Of a stretch of 64,000 nt of DNA, positions 1 to 8,799 are shown piece after piece (position 1 is the stretch's first letter; each line of letters starts with the position of its first letter). The notes under the pieces are model-generated. The model had not been told where the DNA came from. It ran no database searches and saw only the letters and a program-made list of their open reading frames with translations. Source of the DNA: Fischerella thermalis PCC 7521 (lineage in GTDB: Bacteria; Cyanobacteriota; Cyanobacteriia; Cyanobacteriales; Nostocaceae); NCBI RefSeq assembly GCF_000317225.1, contig NZ_AJLL01000090.1, positions 1-64,000 on the forward strand, written 5' to 3'. Made by a program: the position numbers and the translations under genes.

Positions 1-2
1 AT

Positions 3-209
3 TCAAACCCACCTACTTCAACTGGGGTAAACCCAACACCAGTAGAAACACCAACACCTCCAGTAGAAACACCAACACCTCCAGTAGAAACACCAACACC
101 TCCAGTAGAAACACCAACACCCCCAACCCCAATTGAGTCTACTGGTGTCAATAAAACTCCACTTCCGGAGGAAACACCAACACCTCCAGGCCCTCCACAA
201 AATCAATAG
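3..209 (+). CDS. C-terminal end of a Pro/Thr-rich protein (partial)
   Basis: The reading frame is open from the window edge to a TAG at 207-209, so only the last 68 residues are visible. They are very rich in Pro, Thr, Glu and Val and contain four near-identical 7-residue units (PVETPTP) encoded by a 21-bp tandem repeat at 39-122, then a looser stretch ending PPGPPQNQ. Such tails are usually extended linkers in secreted or cell-surface proteins, but the functional domain lies outside the window and nothing can be said about it. The minus-strand frame over the same bases reads as a Cys/Trp-rich string and is an artefact of the repeat. A good hairpin terminator follows at 247-275, which supports this strand. 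Confidence 0.6.
   Translation, partial: SNPPTSTGVNPTPVETPTPPVETPTPPVETPTPPVETPTPPTPIESTGVNKTPLPEETPTPPGPPQNQ
39..122 (+). repeat. 21-bp tandem repeat, four units, in coding sequence
   Basis: Four consecutive 21-bp units begin at 39, 60, 81 and 102 and are nearly identical; the last differs only at its final base. Each encodes PVETPTP in the plus-strand frame. A multiple of three keeps the frame open, so copy number can vary without breaking the gene. Confidence 0.9.
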
Positions 210-246
210 CTCAAGGGGAGAAGTGCTAATTTTTACAATCAAATTA

Positions 247-275
247 AAAGCCCTCGATTCAAAATCGGGGGCTTT
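247..275 (+). terminator. Hairpin terminator after the Pro/Thr-rich gene
   Basis: A 13-bp stem (AAAGCCCTCGATT paired with AATCGGGGGCTTT, one G-T pair) with a short A-rich loop lies 37 bp after the stop codon. The run of T on the 3' arm is short, so it is a plausible rather than textbook intrinsic terminator. Confidence 0.55.
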
Positions 276-287
276 GCGTAAGTACTA

Positions 288-390
288 ATACCGATTTGAA
301 AAAAGAATGCGACAAATAGATATTGTAGAGACGAGCTGTTTGAAGCATCTCTACATCAGGATATGTTGCAAATATTTATTGAATCGGTAT
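288..390. mobile_element. MITE-like element with nested hairpin
   Basis: A 103-bp segment is bounded by perfect 9-bp terminal inverted repeats (ATACCGATT and AATCGGTAT). Its centre is a second hairpin, GTAGAGACG to CATCTCTAC at 325-354, of a family seen repeatedly in this window. It fills much of the 342-bp gap between the first gene and the kinase. It encodes nothing and looks like a non-autonomous element; the rest of the gap (391-551) shows no gene. Confidence 0.5.
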
Positions 391-551
391 GAGGCGAGTA
401 CATTCCGATAGGACTAAAAGCTTTGCCATATAAGGCTGATAAAATGTGCAAGTTAGGAGCGCCTTAGCGCTAAAGCGCTTACTAAGATCTAATTTCCAGG
501 CTTTACTTTTCTTTACATGGTTAGATTTTTCTCGCCTACTTACTTAGTACG

Positions 552-2945
552 TCAGCTTTTATCTGTTCCGTCTTCTTGCTGTCTATTTTCTTGTATTAAA
601 GTTTCTTTTGGGACTTCAACCCAAGGTGTAGTAGGGATTTCCGACTCTATAAAATAAACAGAATTTAACAATGATTGATTGTGGGGTGAAGTATATCTGT
701 TTTGACGAGTAATTAAGCTGTTGAGTGCTTGTAGTGGTTCTGTTGCGGATTGATATCGCTGTTGAAAGTCTTCCTGCACCATTTTAGAGATAATTTCAGC
801 AAAGGCAGGGCTAATATTTGCTCTGTGCATCCATTGCAATTCACCATTAGGATCTTTTTCCAGTTCGTGAGGAGGGATGCCGGTTAGCGCTTTAATGGCA
901 ATCATACCAATTGCATAAATGTCACTATTATATTGCGGACGCCCAAAACATTGCTCAGTAGGTGCATAACCTTTAGTACCAATGCCAATTGTAAAGGCGG
1001 TTTGTTCTTGACTACCCAATATTTGAGTGGTTACTTCTTTAACAGCACCGAAGTCAATCAGTATCAACTTGTTATCTGATTCTCGGCGGATGATATTGCT
1101 AGGTTTAATATCTCGGTGAATCACACCATTTTGGTGAACAAATATCAATATTTGCAATAATTCTCGCAAAATCTCGATCACTTCGTCTTCTGCAAGTTGT
1201 TTGCCCGGTAGCATTTCTTGACTGAGAGCATGACCATCAATGTATTCTTGAACTAAATAGAATTCTTCATCTTGTTCAAAATAAGCCAACAGTTGGGGTA
1301 TTTGATCGTATGTTCCCAATTTTTGCAATGTTTGAGCTTCTGCGTTAAATAATCGTCTGGCAACTGCCAATTGTTCTGGTTTATGAGTAGCTGGTTTTAG
1401 TTGTTTGACTACACACAAAGGATTACCTGGGAGTTGGATATCTTCAGCTATGTATGTTTCGCTGAATCCTCCTGCGCCAAGTACTTTGACAATTTTATAG
1501 CGTCCGCCCAAGATTTTTCCTGATAATGCTATGTCCAGTTGTTGAAGTAAATCTTGTAAGTCATCTTGCTGGCTGATAATTTCTTGAACAACAGGAGAAG
1601 ATTTGTATTTATTAAAAATGATTAATAATTGATGTTTTCTCAAAATTTCCTTAGCTGCTTCCGTTGCCAAATAGGAGAATCCAATTCCAGCGATCGCTAT
1701 GATTGGGATGCTAGCAGGGAAAATTAACTGACCGTAGATAAATAATACATAACAAATTCCTCCCCAACTAATAGCAAGAATTAAACTGTACAAAAATCTT
1801 CTAATTACATGCTTGCTTTTAGCAATAACTATTGCACATATGCCTACTAAACTAAACACGAATAAACCACGTAAAGGTGCAGTGTGAATAGCTTGGGCAA
1901 TGCTTTTTCCTTCCATCAAAGTTGCGATCGCATTGGCATGAATTTCTACTCCTGACATTGGTTCTGGATATAACCAACTAGAAGCCGCTGGTACTAAGTA
2001 ATAATCTTTCGCTGATTGGGATGTGACTCCAATCAGGACAATTTTGTCTTTGAATACCTTGCCTTGTTGTAAATAAGTATTCCAATTTTCTGGGTCGAGT
2101 ACATGCCAAAATGGATACATTTCAAAAGTACCCGCACTACCATAAAAATATATGCGATCGCCTTTTGGTCGAGGATAATTGATTTGAGCTGCCCTTAAAA
2201 CTGCTTCAGTAAAAGAGGGAATTTTATCGGTAGGAACAAAACCTTCTTGAGCCTCTAATAATTTGGGAAACTCACTAGCTAAACGGTGTACTTTATCATC
2301 AACCTCTTTAGGAAAATTCACTGAACCTATTGACACTGAACCTGTGCGAAACATCTGATGAGGTTGGGTTAATTGCCAAAAAACACCTTGGTGAGTTTCA
2401 GAATTTTCGTAAATTGCCGCTAAGGAAACCTTATTTCCATAACGTTGCAAAACCGCCTGTAATTCGCGATCGTTTTTATTATTACTTGGTAAGTCGAATA
2501 ATATATCTACGGCTACATGACGCGCTCCTGCTTGCACTAACTTTTCGATGACTTGGGCATATGCTACACGTCGAAAAGGAAAGACTTGCAGGGGTTCTAA
2601 GTAAGCATAGGCTTGCGGATTTGTTTTGTAATACTGTCCTGGTACTGATATCGACTGTTCGTCAATTGCCAAAATCACGATGTCTTCGTTGGGAACTACA
2701 GACCCTCGGACAATAAAAAAGACAGAATATGCTTGATTTTCTAGTAATTCTACCCAGCCAACACTGGAAGCACTCAGCAGTGCTGCTGCAATTGCCCAAC
2801 TACCAGCAAGTAAATTACCTAAGCGCCCCATTAGCTTTGTCTGGCGTACTGATGTAGTCAGAGTTGCTTTTGTTGATTTACTTGAGGTTTGATTAGCAGC
2901 TGAGACATCTTTTTTAGCTAATGTATATATAGGTTCTTCCGGCAT
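552..2945 (-). CDS. CHASE2-domain transmembrane Ser/Thr protein kinase
   Basis: A 797-residue membrane receptor kinase. After a polar N-terminus there is one membrane segment (about 44-64), an extracytoplasmic CHASE2 sensor domain (about 70-345), three closely spaced membrane segments (about 358-377, 383-405 and 409-427) and a cytoplasmic Hanks-type kinase domain (about 480-740). The kinase motifs are intact: glycine loop GAGGFS at 490-495, lysine 514 (VVK), HRD at 610-612 with Asn 617, DFG at 631-633 and the APTEQ variant of the APE motif at 661-665. CHASE2 kinases are common in cyanobacteria and are thought to link an extracellular cue to protein phosphorylation; the ligand is unknown. It is a single gene with long flanking gaps. 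The ATG at 2945 gives a full domain set. Confidence 0.9.
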   Translation of the reverse strand: MPEEPIYTLAKKDVSAANQTSSKSTKATLTTSVRQTKLMGRLGNLLAGSWAIAAALLSASSVGWVELLENQAYSVFFIVRGSVVPNEDIVILAIDEQSISVPGQYYKTNPQAYAYLEPLQVFPFRRVAYAQVIEKLVQAGARHVAVDILFDLPSNNKNDRELQAVLQRYGNKVSLAAIYENSETHQGVFWQLTQPHQMFRTGSVSIGSVNFPKEVDDKVHRLASEFPKLLEAQEGFVPTDKIPSFTEAVLRAAQINYPRPKGDRIYFYGSAGTFEMYPFWHVLDPENWNTYLQQGKVFKDKIVLIGVTSQSAKDYYLVPAASSWLYPEPMSGVEIHANAIATLMEGKSIAQAIHTAPLRGLFVFSLVGICAIVIAKSKHVIRRFLYSLILAISWGGICYVLFIYGQLIFPASIPIIAIAGIGFSYLATEAAKEILRKHQLLIIFNKYKSSPVVQEIISQQDDLQDLLQQLDIALSGKILGGRYKIVKVLGAGGFSETYIAEDIQLPGNPLCVVKQLKPATHKPEQLAVARRLFNAEAQTLQKLGTYDQIPQLLAYFEQDEEFYLVQEYIDGHALSQEMLPGKQLAEDEVIEILRELLQILIFVHQNGVIHRDIKPSNIIRRESDNKLILIDFGAVKEVTTQILGSQEQTAFTIGIGTKGYAPTEQCFGRPQYNSDIYAIGMIAIKALTGIPPHELEKDPNGELQWMHRANISPAFAEIISKMVQEDFQQRYQSATEPLQALNSLITRQNRYTSPHNQSLLNSVYFIESEIPTTPWVEVPKETLIQENRQQEDGTDKS

Positions 2946-3710
2946 ATCGTATTGCTGATTGACTTACTGTGATTTTATTTAATTACGCACTCTTTTAGGA
3001 CAATAATCTTGAAATAAGGCTTAAATGGAAATCTTACACATTTGTAAACTAACCTCTATTTATCATCAAAGTTGCATTAGCACTGAACAGAAAATATCTG
3101 ACATATTAGCTAGACAATACCTGAATTTTGACTTAACTTAGCCATTTGAGTTATTTTTGCAAACAGACATGGGTTGCAGCGAAATATTACTGCTATGAAG
3201 TAAGCTGCTATTCCATACCAAGGGATACACTTCTACAGAAGTTGCTCCCGAACCTACACTATTAGCTGTATGTAACAGTGCAATCCTTGGTCTACCTGAA
3301 GAAGTATTCTCTGTTTATAGGCTTTACTGAAAAGTAATCTCGTATCGTGTGCAATCCTTGCTCTGTCCCAAAAAATATTCTCAACCTCAACTTTACACTA
3401 AGCCTGATTACACCACTTTAGGAGTAAACTTAATTGATATACAGCCCAAGGTAAGCTGTTACTTAGTCAATTTGATTGGTAGATTTTGACTAGAGGGTGC
3501 AATTAACAGCGCCGAGTGTGAAAAATGTTAAGCACCCGGTTATCCTTAATAACTATGTTTCTAGCAATTTTATACTTTAAGAGGGGTTAAATATAACTTA
3601 TATATGACATTATAATTTATAGATAATAGCAAGTCTTTCATTTTATAATTGCTATAATCTATTGTTCAATCTAAATTCTTCTTTATCTATATTTTAGGTG
3701 TAACTTTACT
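2946..3710. other. 765-bp gap without a convincing gene
   Basis: AT-rich sequence between two divergent genes. A plus-strand segment near 3219-3330 reads without stops for about 36 codons and includes EVAPEPTLLAV, faintly like the end of a PEP-CTERM protein, but it has no start or ribosome site and I treat it as noise or a relic. An imperfect direct repeat (GTGCAATCCTTG) occurs at about 3278 and 3349. The promoters of both flanking genes must lie here, but no clear box could be chosen. Confidence 0.4.
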
Positions 3711-4235
3711 ATGGGTTCCTCTATGAATCGTCTGTCTATTTTTGTAGACGGAAATAATATGTTCTATGCTCAACAAAAAAATGGCTGGTTTTTTGATCCG
3801 CGGCGAGTTTTAGAATACTTCAGACATGAACAGCCAGACACAACCTTAATAAATGCATTCTGGTACACTGGCTTAAAAGATCAACAAGATCAGCGAGGTT
3901 TTAGAGATGCTTTAATAAGTTTAGGATATACAGTTAGAACTAAAGTTCTTAAAGAATATTATGATGATTCTTCTGGTCGTTATTCCCAAAAAGCGAATTT
4001 AGATATAGAAATTGTAGTAGATATGTTTAATACAGTAGATCAATATGACCGAGTTGTTTTATTTAGTGGAGATGGAGATTTTGAGAGAGCAATAGAGTTA
4101 TTACGTTCAAAAAATACTCATATTACAGTGGTATCAACAGAGGGGATGATTGCTAGAGAATTACGGAATGCTACGGATAGATATATAGATTTAAATGATA
4201 TTCGTGATCAAATAGAAAAAGTAGACGCGTTATAA
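3711..4235 (+). CDS. LabA-like NYN/PIN-fold protein (DUF88)
   Basis: A 174-residue single-domain NYN protein. Conserved acidic motifs of the PIN-like fold are visible: FVDGNNMFYA near the N-terminus (Asp 13), DIEIVVDMF in the middle, and SGDGDFERAIELL, with ESELR-like ARELRNATDRYIDL at the end. NYN proteins of this type are predicted metal-dependent ribonucleases; the founding cyanobacterial member LabA affects circadian output amplitude in Synechococcus. Whether this copy is LabA itself or one of several paralogues cannot be decided from sequence alone. A second ATG at 3723 would remove four residues and is an equally good start. It is 90 bp upstream of leuA on the same strand, possibly co-transcribed but with no obvious functional link. 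Confidence 0.8.
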   Translation: MGSSMNRLSIFVDGNNMFYAQQKNGWFFDPRRVLEYFRHEQPDTTLINAFWYTGLKDQQDQRGFRDALISLGYTVRTKVLKEYYDDSSGRYSQKANLDIEIVVDMFNTVDQYDRVVLFSGDGDFERAIELLRSKNTHITVVSTEGMIARELRNATDRYIDLNDIRDQIEKVDAL

Positions 4236-4325
4236 TTTTAATACTTTATTTACAAATTATAAAAGCACAAAAATAAGTTTTAAGGTATTTTAAACCTCAA
4301 GTAAACACTAAACAACAAACAGCCA

Positions 4326-5921
4326 ATGAAAACTCAACCAGAAAAAATTATTATCTTTGACACCACGCTTAGAGATGGTGAACAATGCCCGGGCGCAACT
4401 TTGAATATTGATGAAAAGCTTGTTATTGCTAAGCAACTAGCGCGCTTGGGTGTAGATGTAATTGAAGCTGGTTTTGCCTTTGCAAGTCCTGGAGATTTTG
4501 AAGCAGTTAATAAAATTGCTCAAATTGTAGGGACAGAAAATGGGCCTGTAATTTGTAGTTTAGCAAGAGCAATACAAGAAGATATTAAAGCTGCTGCCCA
4601 AGCCATCGAACCAGCTGCAAAAAAGAGAATTCACACTTTTATAGCTACTTCTGATATTCACCTCAAATACAAACTGAGAAAAAGTAGGCAAGAGGTGTTA
4701 GCGATCGCAGAAGAAATGGTGGCTTATGCAAAAAGTTTTACTGATGATATAGAATTTTCTCCTGAAGATGCGGGACGTTCTGATCCAGAATTTCTCTATG
4801 AAGTTTTAGAAAAAGCGATCGCAGCTGGGGCGACAACAGTTAATATTCCTGATACTGTTGGTTACACAACTCCAACAGAATTTGGAGCATTGATCAAAGG
4901 AATTAAAGAAAACGTTCCCAATATTGACCAAGCAATTATTTCTGTTCACGGACATAATGACTTAGGTTTAGCCGTTGCTAACTTTTTAGAAGCAGTCAAA
5001 AATGGTGCGAGACAGTTAGAATGTACCATTAATGGCATTGGGGAAAGAGCCGGAAATGCAGCCCTAGAAGAATTAGTCATGGCATTGCATGTGCGGCGGC
5101 AATATTTTAATCCCTTCTTGGGACGCCCAGCAGAATCTGAAGAACCACTCACAAATATCGACACCAAGCAGATATATAGAACCTCACGCATGGTTTCTAA
5201 TTTAACAGGAATGCTGGTGCAACCAAACAAAGCAATTGTCGGTGCAAATGCCTTTGCTCACGAATCAGGAATTCATCAAGATGGTGTCTTGAAAAACAAG
5301 CTCACCTATGAAATTATGGATGCCCAATTAATTGGTTTGACAGAAAATCAAATTGTATTGGGTAAGCATTCTGGTAGAAATGCTTTCCGTACACGCTTGC
5401 GAGAATTGGGTTATGAACCAACAGAAACAGAATTAAATAAAGCATTCGTCAGATTCAAAGAAGTAGCAGATAAAAAGAAAGAAATTACAGATTGGGATTT
5501 GGAAGCTATAGTTAATGATGAAATCCAACAAGCTCCTGATTTGTTTAAATTAGAGTTGGTACAAGTTTCCTGTGGTAGCAACGCCAAACCCACCGCCACA
5601 GTCACCCTACGTAACCCAGAAGGTGATGAATTAATTGATGCTGCGATTGGTACAGGCCCTGTAGATGCAGTTTACAAAGCTATTAACCGTGTTATCAATG
5701 TACCCAACCAATTAATAGAATTTTCTGTGCAGTCAGTCACAGCTGGAATTGATGCTATCGGGGAAGTGACAATCCGTCTGCGCTATCAAGATAGAGTCTT
5801 TTCTGGTCATGCAGCAAATACAGATATTATAGTGGCATCGGCGCAGGCGTACGTTAACGCGTTGAATAGACTATATGCTTGGCTGCAAAATCAACCCAAG
5901 CAAGAAGAAGTCACTGCTTAG
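4326..5921 (+). CDS. leuA: 2-isopropylmalate synthase
   Basis: A 531-residue enzyme condensing acetyl-CoA with 2-oxoisovalerate, the first committed step of leucine synthesis. The HMGL-like TIM barrel carries DTTLRDGEQ at residues 12-20 (metal-binding Asp and catalytic Arg) and the metal ligands HGHND with His 208 and His 210. A linker and the C-terminal LeuA allosteric domain (about 395-520), where leucine feedback inhibition acts in the family, follow. Length and motif order are those of a full-length bacterial LeuA, not homocitrate or citramalate synthase, although homocitrate synthase (NifV) is a relative in nitrogen-fixing cyanobacteria. The ATG start gives the usual short N-terminus before the barrel. 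Confidence 0.94.
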   Translation: MKTQPEKIIIFDTTLRDGEQCPGATLNIDEKLVIAKQLARLGVDVIEAGFAFASPGDFEAVNKIAQIVGTENGPVICSLARAIQEDIKAAAQAIEPAAKKRIHTFIATSDIHLKYKLRKSRQEVLAIAEEMVAYAKSFTDDIEFSPEDAGRSDPEFLYEVLEKAIAAGATTVNIPDTVGYTTPTEFGALIKGIKENVPNIDQAIISVHGHNDLGLAVANFLEAVKNGARQLECTINGIGERAGNAALEELVMALHVRRQYFNPFLGRPAESEEPLTNIDTKQIYRTSRMVSNLTGMLVQPNKAIVGANAFAHESGIHQDGVLKNKLTYEIMDAQLIGLTENQIVLGKHSGRNAFRTRLRELGYEPTETELNKAFVRFKEVADKKKEITDWDLEAIVNDEIQQAPDLFKLELVQVSCGSNAKPTATVTLRNPEGDELIDAAIGTGPVDAVYKAINRVINVPNQLIEFSVQSVTAGIDAIGEVTIRLRYQDRVFSGHAANTDIIVASAQAYVNALNRLYAWLQNQPKQEEVTA

Positions 5922-6591
5922 AAAATACTAAGATTGTAGTGAGGACTAGAGGTCTGATAAACAATATCAATTTACTGATGGAAGTTCAGCAATATAGAAA
6001 CGATCTGGGTATCGCCCTCACTTATAACTGATACCTAGACGTTCCAGCAGTTGCGATCAGCCCGCTTTGGTTGTAAACTGCATTTCCCGATAGCAATGAG
6101 CGATCGCACTGTTGTCTCCACTGACTTTGAAAACCTGCACCTTGTCATTGAACTTGATTTGGCAATGGCATTAAGCCGTTGTGCCAAGTTGGAAGATATT
6201 GATTCTAGTTTGTTAGTGGTTGGTTGTTGATGGTTGTACCAGACGTGCCATGGCACGTCTGGTACATTGGTTAGTGGTTAGTAGTTATGGCTACTACTCC
6301 ACCCTACGGGTTCGCCAGGTGACGCCACGTGCTACAACTCTTGGAACCCCCAAGGGCGCAGTGGCTCCTTAATGCCGGGGAAAGAGTCCACCGCACTGGC
6401 TCACCGGTACGCGTCTACACACTCCTCACACCCCTACACCCTCACAGCTATTTTCAAGACAGATTTGGCAAGCTGGTGTTTTTACCCATACAATCAAGTA
6501 CAGGCTTGGTTGCATCCAACACAAGCCTGAATGTATTTCACTGATTTTTCGATTAATAATTTCGGCTGAAAAGCGATTGCACTTTCCCCAA
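5922..6591. other. 670-bp repeat-rich gap
   Basis: No convincing gene. A 44-codon plus-strand frame at 6096-6230 (starting MSDRTVVSTDFENLHLV) has no ribosome site and ends in a heptamer repeat; it may be a relic. From 6205 the sequence is a patchwork of cyanobacterial repeats: TTAGTGGTTAGT heptamers, a 32-bp perfect palindrome (6235-6266), and a G/C-rich dispersed element at about 6293-6435. Confidence 0.5.
6235..6266. repeat. 32-bp perfect palindrome (GACGTGCCATGGCACGTC core)
   Basis: Every base pairs with its partner across the NcoI-like centre CCATGG, giving a 32-bp perfect inverted repeat. The same 20-bp core recurs at 26052-26071. It lies inside heptamer repeats, as do the other hairpins of this type. 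Confidence 0.85.
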
Positions 6592-7461
6592 ATGATGGTA
6601 AACAGAGTCAATGACATTGCTTGGCAAGCACGTCAGGGTAGCGTTGCTGCAATTATTCAAGTGTTAAATGAAAGATTAGCCAATTCTGGTGTGAGAACCA
6701 GAGCAATTTATCATGATGGTGTATTACAAATTTTGTGTGAGGCTTCCACGCTAGATAAACTAGAGCAATCAACTTTAGTGAAGCAAATTCAGCAAATTCT
6801 CGAATCAATCCAACCTCGTAATCTTCGTAAAGTTAATATCAACAGTCGCATAGTCCAGGAACAGCAATTGTTATGGTTAGAAGAAATTATCCGTGATCCA
6901 GAAAACCAATTGCTATGGTCAGAAGAAATCATATTAGAACAGCCTAATATTTTCCAAAAATTAATTAAGAATTACCAAGAGCAAAAAACTGAAGCAGGAA
7001 AAATACACTTAAGTAAAACTCAATTATCTAAACCAATACCAATTAATAATAAATCCAAAAATTATGCTTGGAACTGGAGATTATTTTCTTTAAGTTTAAG
7101 TTTATTGTTACTCTTATCAAGCTTGATTATTTATGCAGTGTTAAATGGTAAATTACAAAATCCCTGGCTACCAGAAACAACAAGTTCTCTCACCCCAACA
7201 GCAAAATCTTCAAATTCAGAAGACTCATTTACAATAGCAGTAAGGATTGCTAACCAAGCTTCCGACGCAGGGAAAATAGCTAAAACTTCAACTCAATGGT
7301 TAGAAATAGCAGCCAACTGGCAAAGAGCTTCCGATTTAATGGCTAATGTCCCACCCAGTCACAGTCGTTATCAAGAAGCACAAATTCGGACTAAATTATA
7401 TAAGAAATATAGTGAAGCGGCGCAGAAAGAAGCGGAGAAGAGTAAGGATGTAGGGATGTAG
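6592..7461 (+). CDS. One-pass membrane protein with C-terminal W..AI.LM helical motif
   Basis: A hypothetical protein of 289 residues from this ATG (the frame also allows TTG at 6577 and ATG at 6595). The N-terminal 85 residues form a mixed alpha/beta domain starting VNDIAWQARQGSVAAIIQVLNERL, found in other cyanobacterial proteins of unknown role. Then comes a tandem duplication (NQLLWSEEII and QQLLWLEEII), a linker, one membrane segment (about residues 163-184 from this start) and a periplasmic or cytoplasmic tail with the pattern WLEIAANWQRASDLMANVPPS. That tail resembles one in the retropepsin-like protein at 62150-63247. No function can be assigned. It converges with nadA across a hairpin. 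Confidence 0.65.
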   Translation: MMVNRVNDIAWQARQGSVAAIIQVLNERLANSGVRTRAIYHDGVLQILCEASTLDKLEQSTLVKQIQQILESIQPRNLRKVNINSRIVQEQQLLWLEEIIRDPENQLLWSEEIILEQPNIFQKLIKNYQEQKTEAGKIHLSKTQLSKPIPINNKSKNYAWNWRLFSLSLSLLLLLSSLIIYAVLNGKLQNPWLPETTSSLTPTAKSSNSEDSFTIAVRIANQASDAGKIAKTSTQWLEIAANWQRASDLMANVPPSHSRYQEAQIRTKLYKKYSEAAQKEAEKSKDVGM

Positions 7462-7522
7462 GAAGAGTCATATTTTCATGTTTGGTTGTGAGATTTTCTC
7501 GTGAATGGCTAACTTAAAAAAT

Positions 7523-7550
7523 AGAGATGCGACAACAAAACCGCATCTCT
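7523..7550. terminator. Hairpin between convergent genes
   Basis: A perfect 9-bp stem (AGAGATGCG with CGCATCTCT) lies between the one-TM protein gene and the end of nadA. It could terminate both transcripts. Its sequence also matches the GTAGAGACG hairpin family of this window, so it may be a recruited repeat. Confidence 0.5.
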
Positions 7551-7565
7551 ACCAACCAAACTTAA

Positions 7566-8540
7566 CTAAACACTCATCTCCAACATCCGTTGAATTGGAC
7601 GCAACGCCGCTAGGCGTATCTCTTCAGACATCGTGATTTCCGGCGCACGATTTTTCATGGCCAAATACAATTTTTCCAAAGTATTCAACCGCATAAATGG
7701 ACACTCATTGCAGTTGCAATTATTGATTGGTGGCGCAGGAATAAAATGTTTTGATGGTGCAGCTTTCTGCATCTGATGAATAATTCCCGGTTCTGTAGCC
7801 ACAATAAATTCTTGAGTTGGACTTTGTTGACAATATTTAAGTAAAGCGGCTGTAGAACCGATGAAACTAGCGTGACGCAAAACAGCAGGTTCACATTCTG
7901 GGTGAGCGATCGCTTCTGCTTCTGGATGTGCTATTTTCAACTGGACGATTTTCTTTTCTGAAAAAGTCTCATGGACGATACAGCTACCTTGCCATAACAC
8001 CATATCTCGCCCAGTCTGTTCCATCACATACCGTCCCAAATTCCGATCTGGAGCAAAAATTATCGGCACATCTTCGGGTATCTGCTGCACAATTTTGACA
8101 GCGTTGGAACTGGTACAAATAATATCGCTCATCGCCTTAATTTCGGCAGAGCAATTGATATAAGAAACTACTAAATGTCCGGGATGGGCTGCTTTAAATT
8201 CTGCAAACTCTTTTGGCGGACAGGTATCTGCTAAAGAACAGCCAGCATTCACATCTGGTAACAGCACTATTTTATCGGGATTGAGAATCTTGGCTGTTTC
8301 AGCCATGAAGTGAACGCCAGCGAAGACGATCACATCAGCATTGGTATCAGCTGCTGCTTTAGAAAGTTGTAGAGAATCGCCAATAAAGTCTGCAATATCT
8401 TGAATATCTGGCTCTTGATAATAATGAGCCAGGATTACCGCATTCAATTGTTTTTTTAAACTCTCGATCGCTGCAAATAAATCTAGTGGTAATGCACCCG
8501 GTTGGGTTTGATCTCGTTGAATAAGTGCAGTTGTAAACAC
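7566..8540 (-). CDS. nadA: Quinolinate synthase A
   Basis: A 324-residue 4Fe-4S enzyme that condenses iminoaspartate with dihydroxyacetone phosphate to quinolinate in NAD synthesis. The three cluster ligands expected for the family are present: Cys 101 (AGCSLAD), Cys 216 (HPECEP) and Cys 280 (NECPFM). The N-terminal [21 protein letters not shown] motif is also typical. The length is normal. The gene lies 259 bp downstream of the dihydroorotase homologue on the same strand; the gap makes a shared transcript uncertain. Confidence 0.97.
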   Translation of the reverse strand: MFTTALIQRDQTQPGALPLDLFAAIESLKKQLNAVILAHYYQEPDIQDIADFIGDSLQLSKAAADTNADVIVFAGVHFMAETAKILNPDKIVLLPDVNAGCSLADTCPPKEFAEFKAAHPGHLVVSYINCSAEIKAMSDIICTSSNAVKIVQQIPEDVPIIFAPDRNLGRYVMEQTGRDMVLWQGSCIVHETFSEKKIVQLKIAHPEAEAIAHPECEPAVLRHASFIGSTAALLKYCQQSPTQEFIVATEPGIIHQMQKAAPSKHFIPAPPINNCNCNECPFMRLNTLEKLYLAMKNRAPEITMSEEIRLAALRPIQRMLEMSV

Positions 8541-8799
8541 AGTTAGGCGTAGCTTGATTTTACGAATTGTTGTCTTGTCTAAGTAATTATAGTAGTTTTT
8601 ACCAAAAATGGAAGGAGGGTAACAGTCCTTAGACTCGAATTAAAGATGACGCTTCATGTAAATTCAAGCGGTGACAAAAATCATGTTTTATTATTCGACC
8701 ACCGTACAAGGTGATACACACCGATAGACACAGATAGATTATCTGTTGGTAGTCCAGTGGTGTGTGTCTGGGTAATCGTGGCTAATATACCGATAATTA

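Noticed and set aside
39-122. Regular repeats as a possible CRISPR array
   Set aside because: The units are directly adjacent without spacers and keep a reading frame. Other heptamer arrays in the window also lack spacers, and no cas gene is present.
18-242. Minus-strand frame rich in Cys and Trp (repeated CWCFYWR)
   Set aside because: It is the antisense reading of the 21-bp PVETPTP tandem repeat; the plus strand gives a sensible Pro/Thr tail with a terminator after it.
3219-3330. Short PEP-CTERM-like tail (EVAPEPTLLAV)
   Set aside because: No start, no membrane helix of normal length and no basic end; chance resemblance is more likely.
6096-6230. 44-codon plus-strand frame after leuA
   Set aside because: No ribosome site, no recognised family, and its end lies in a heptamer repeat.
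8690-8775. Cloverleaf-like pairing with CACACCGATAGACACAG and CTGTTGG
   Set aside because: The arms do not fit tRNA spacing and there is no T-loop or anticodon arm; no tRNA gene could be supported anywhere in the window.
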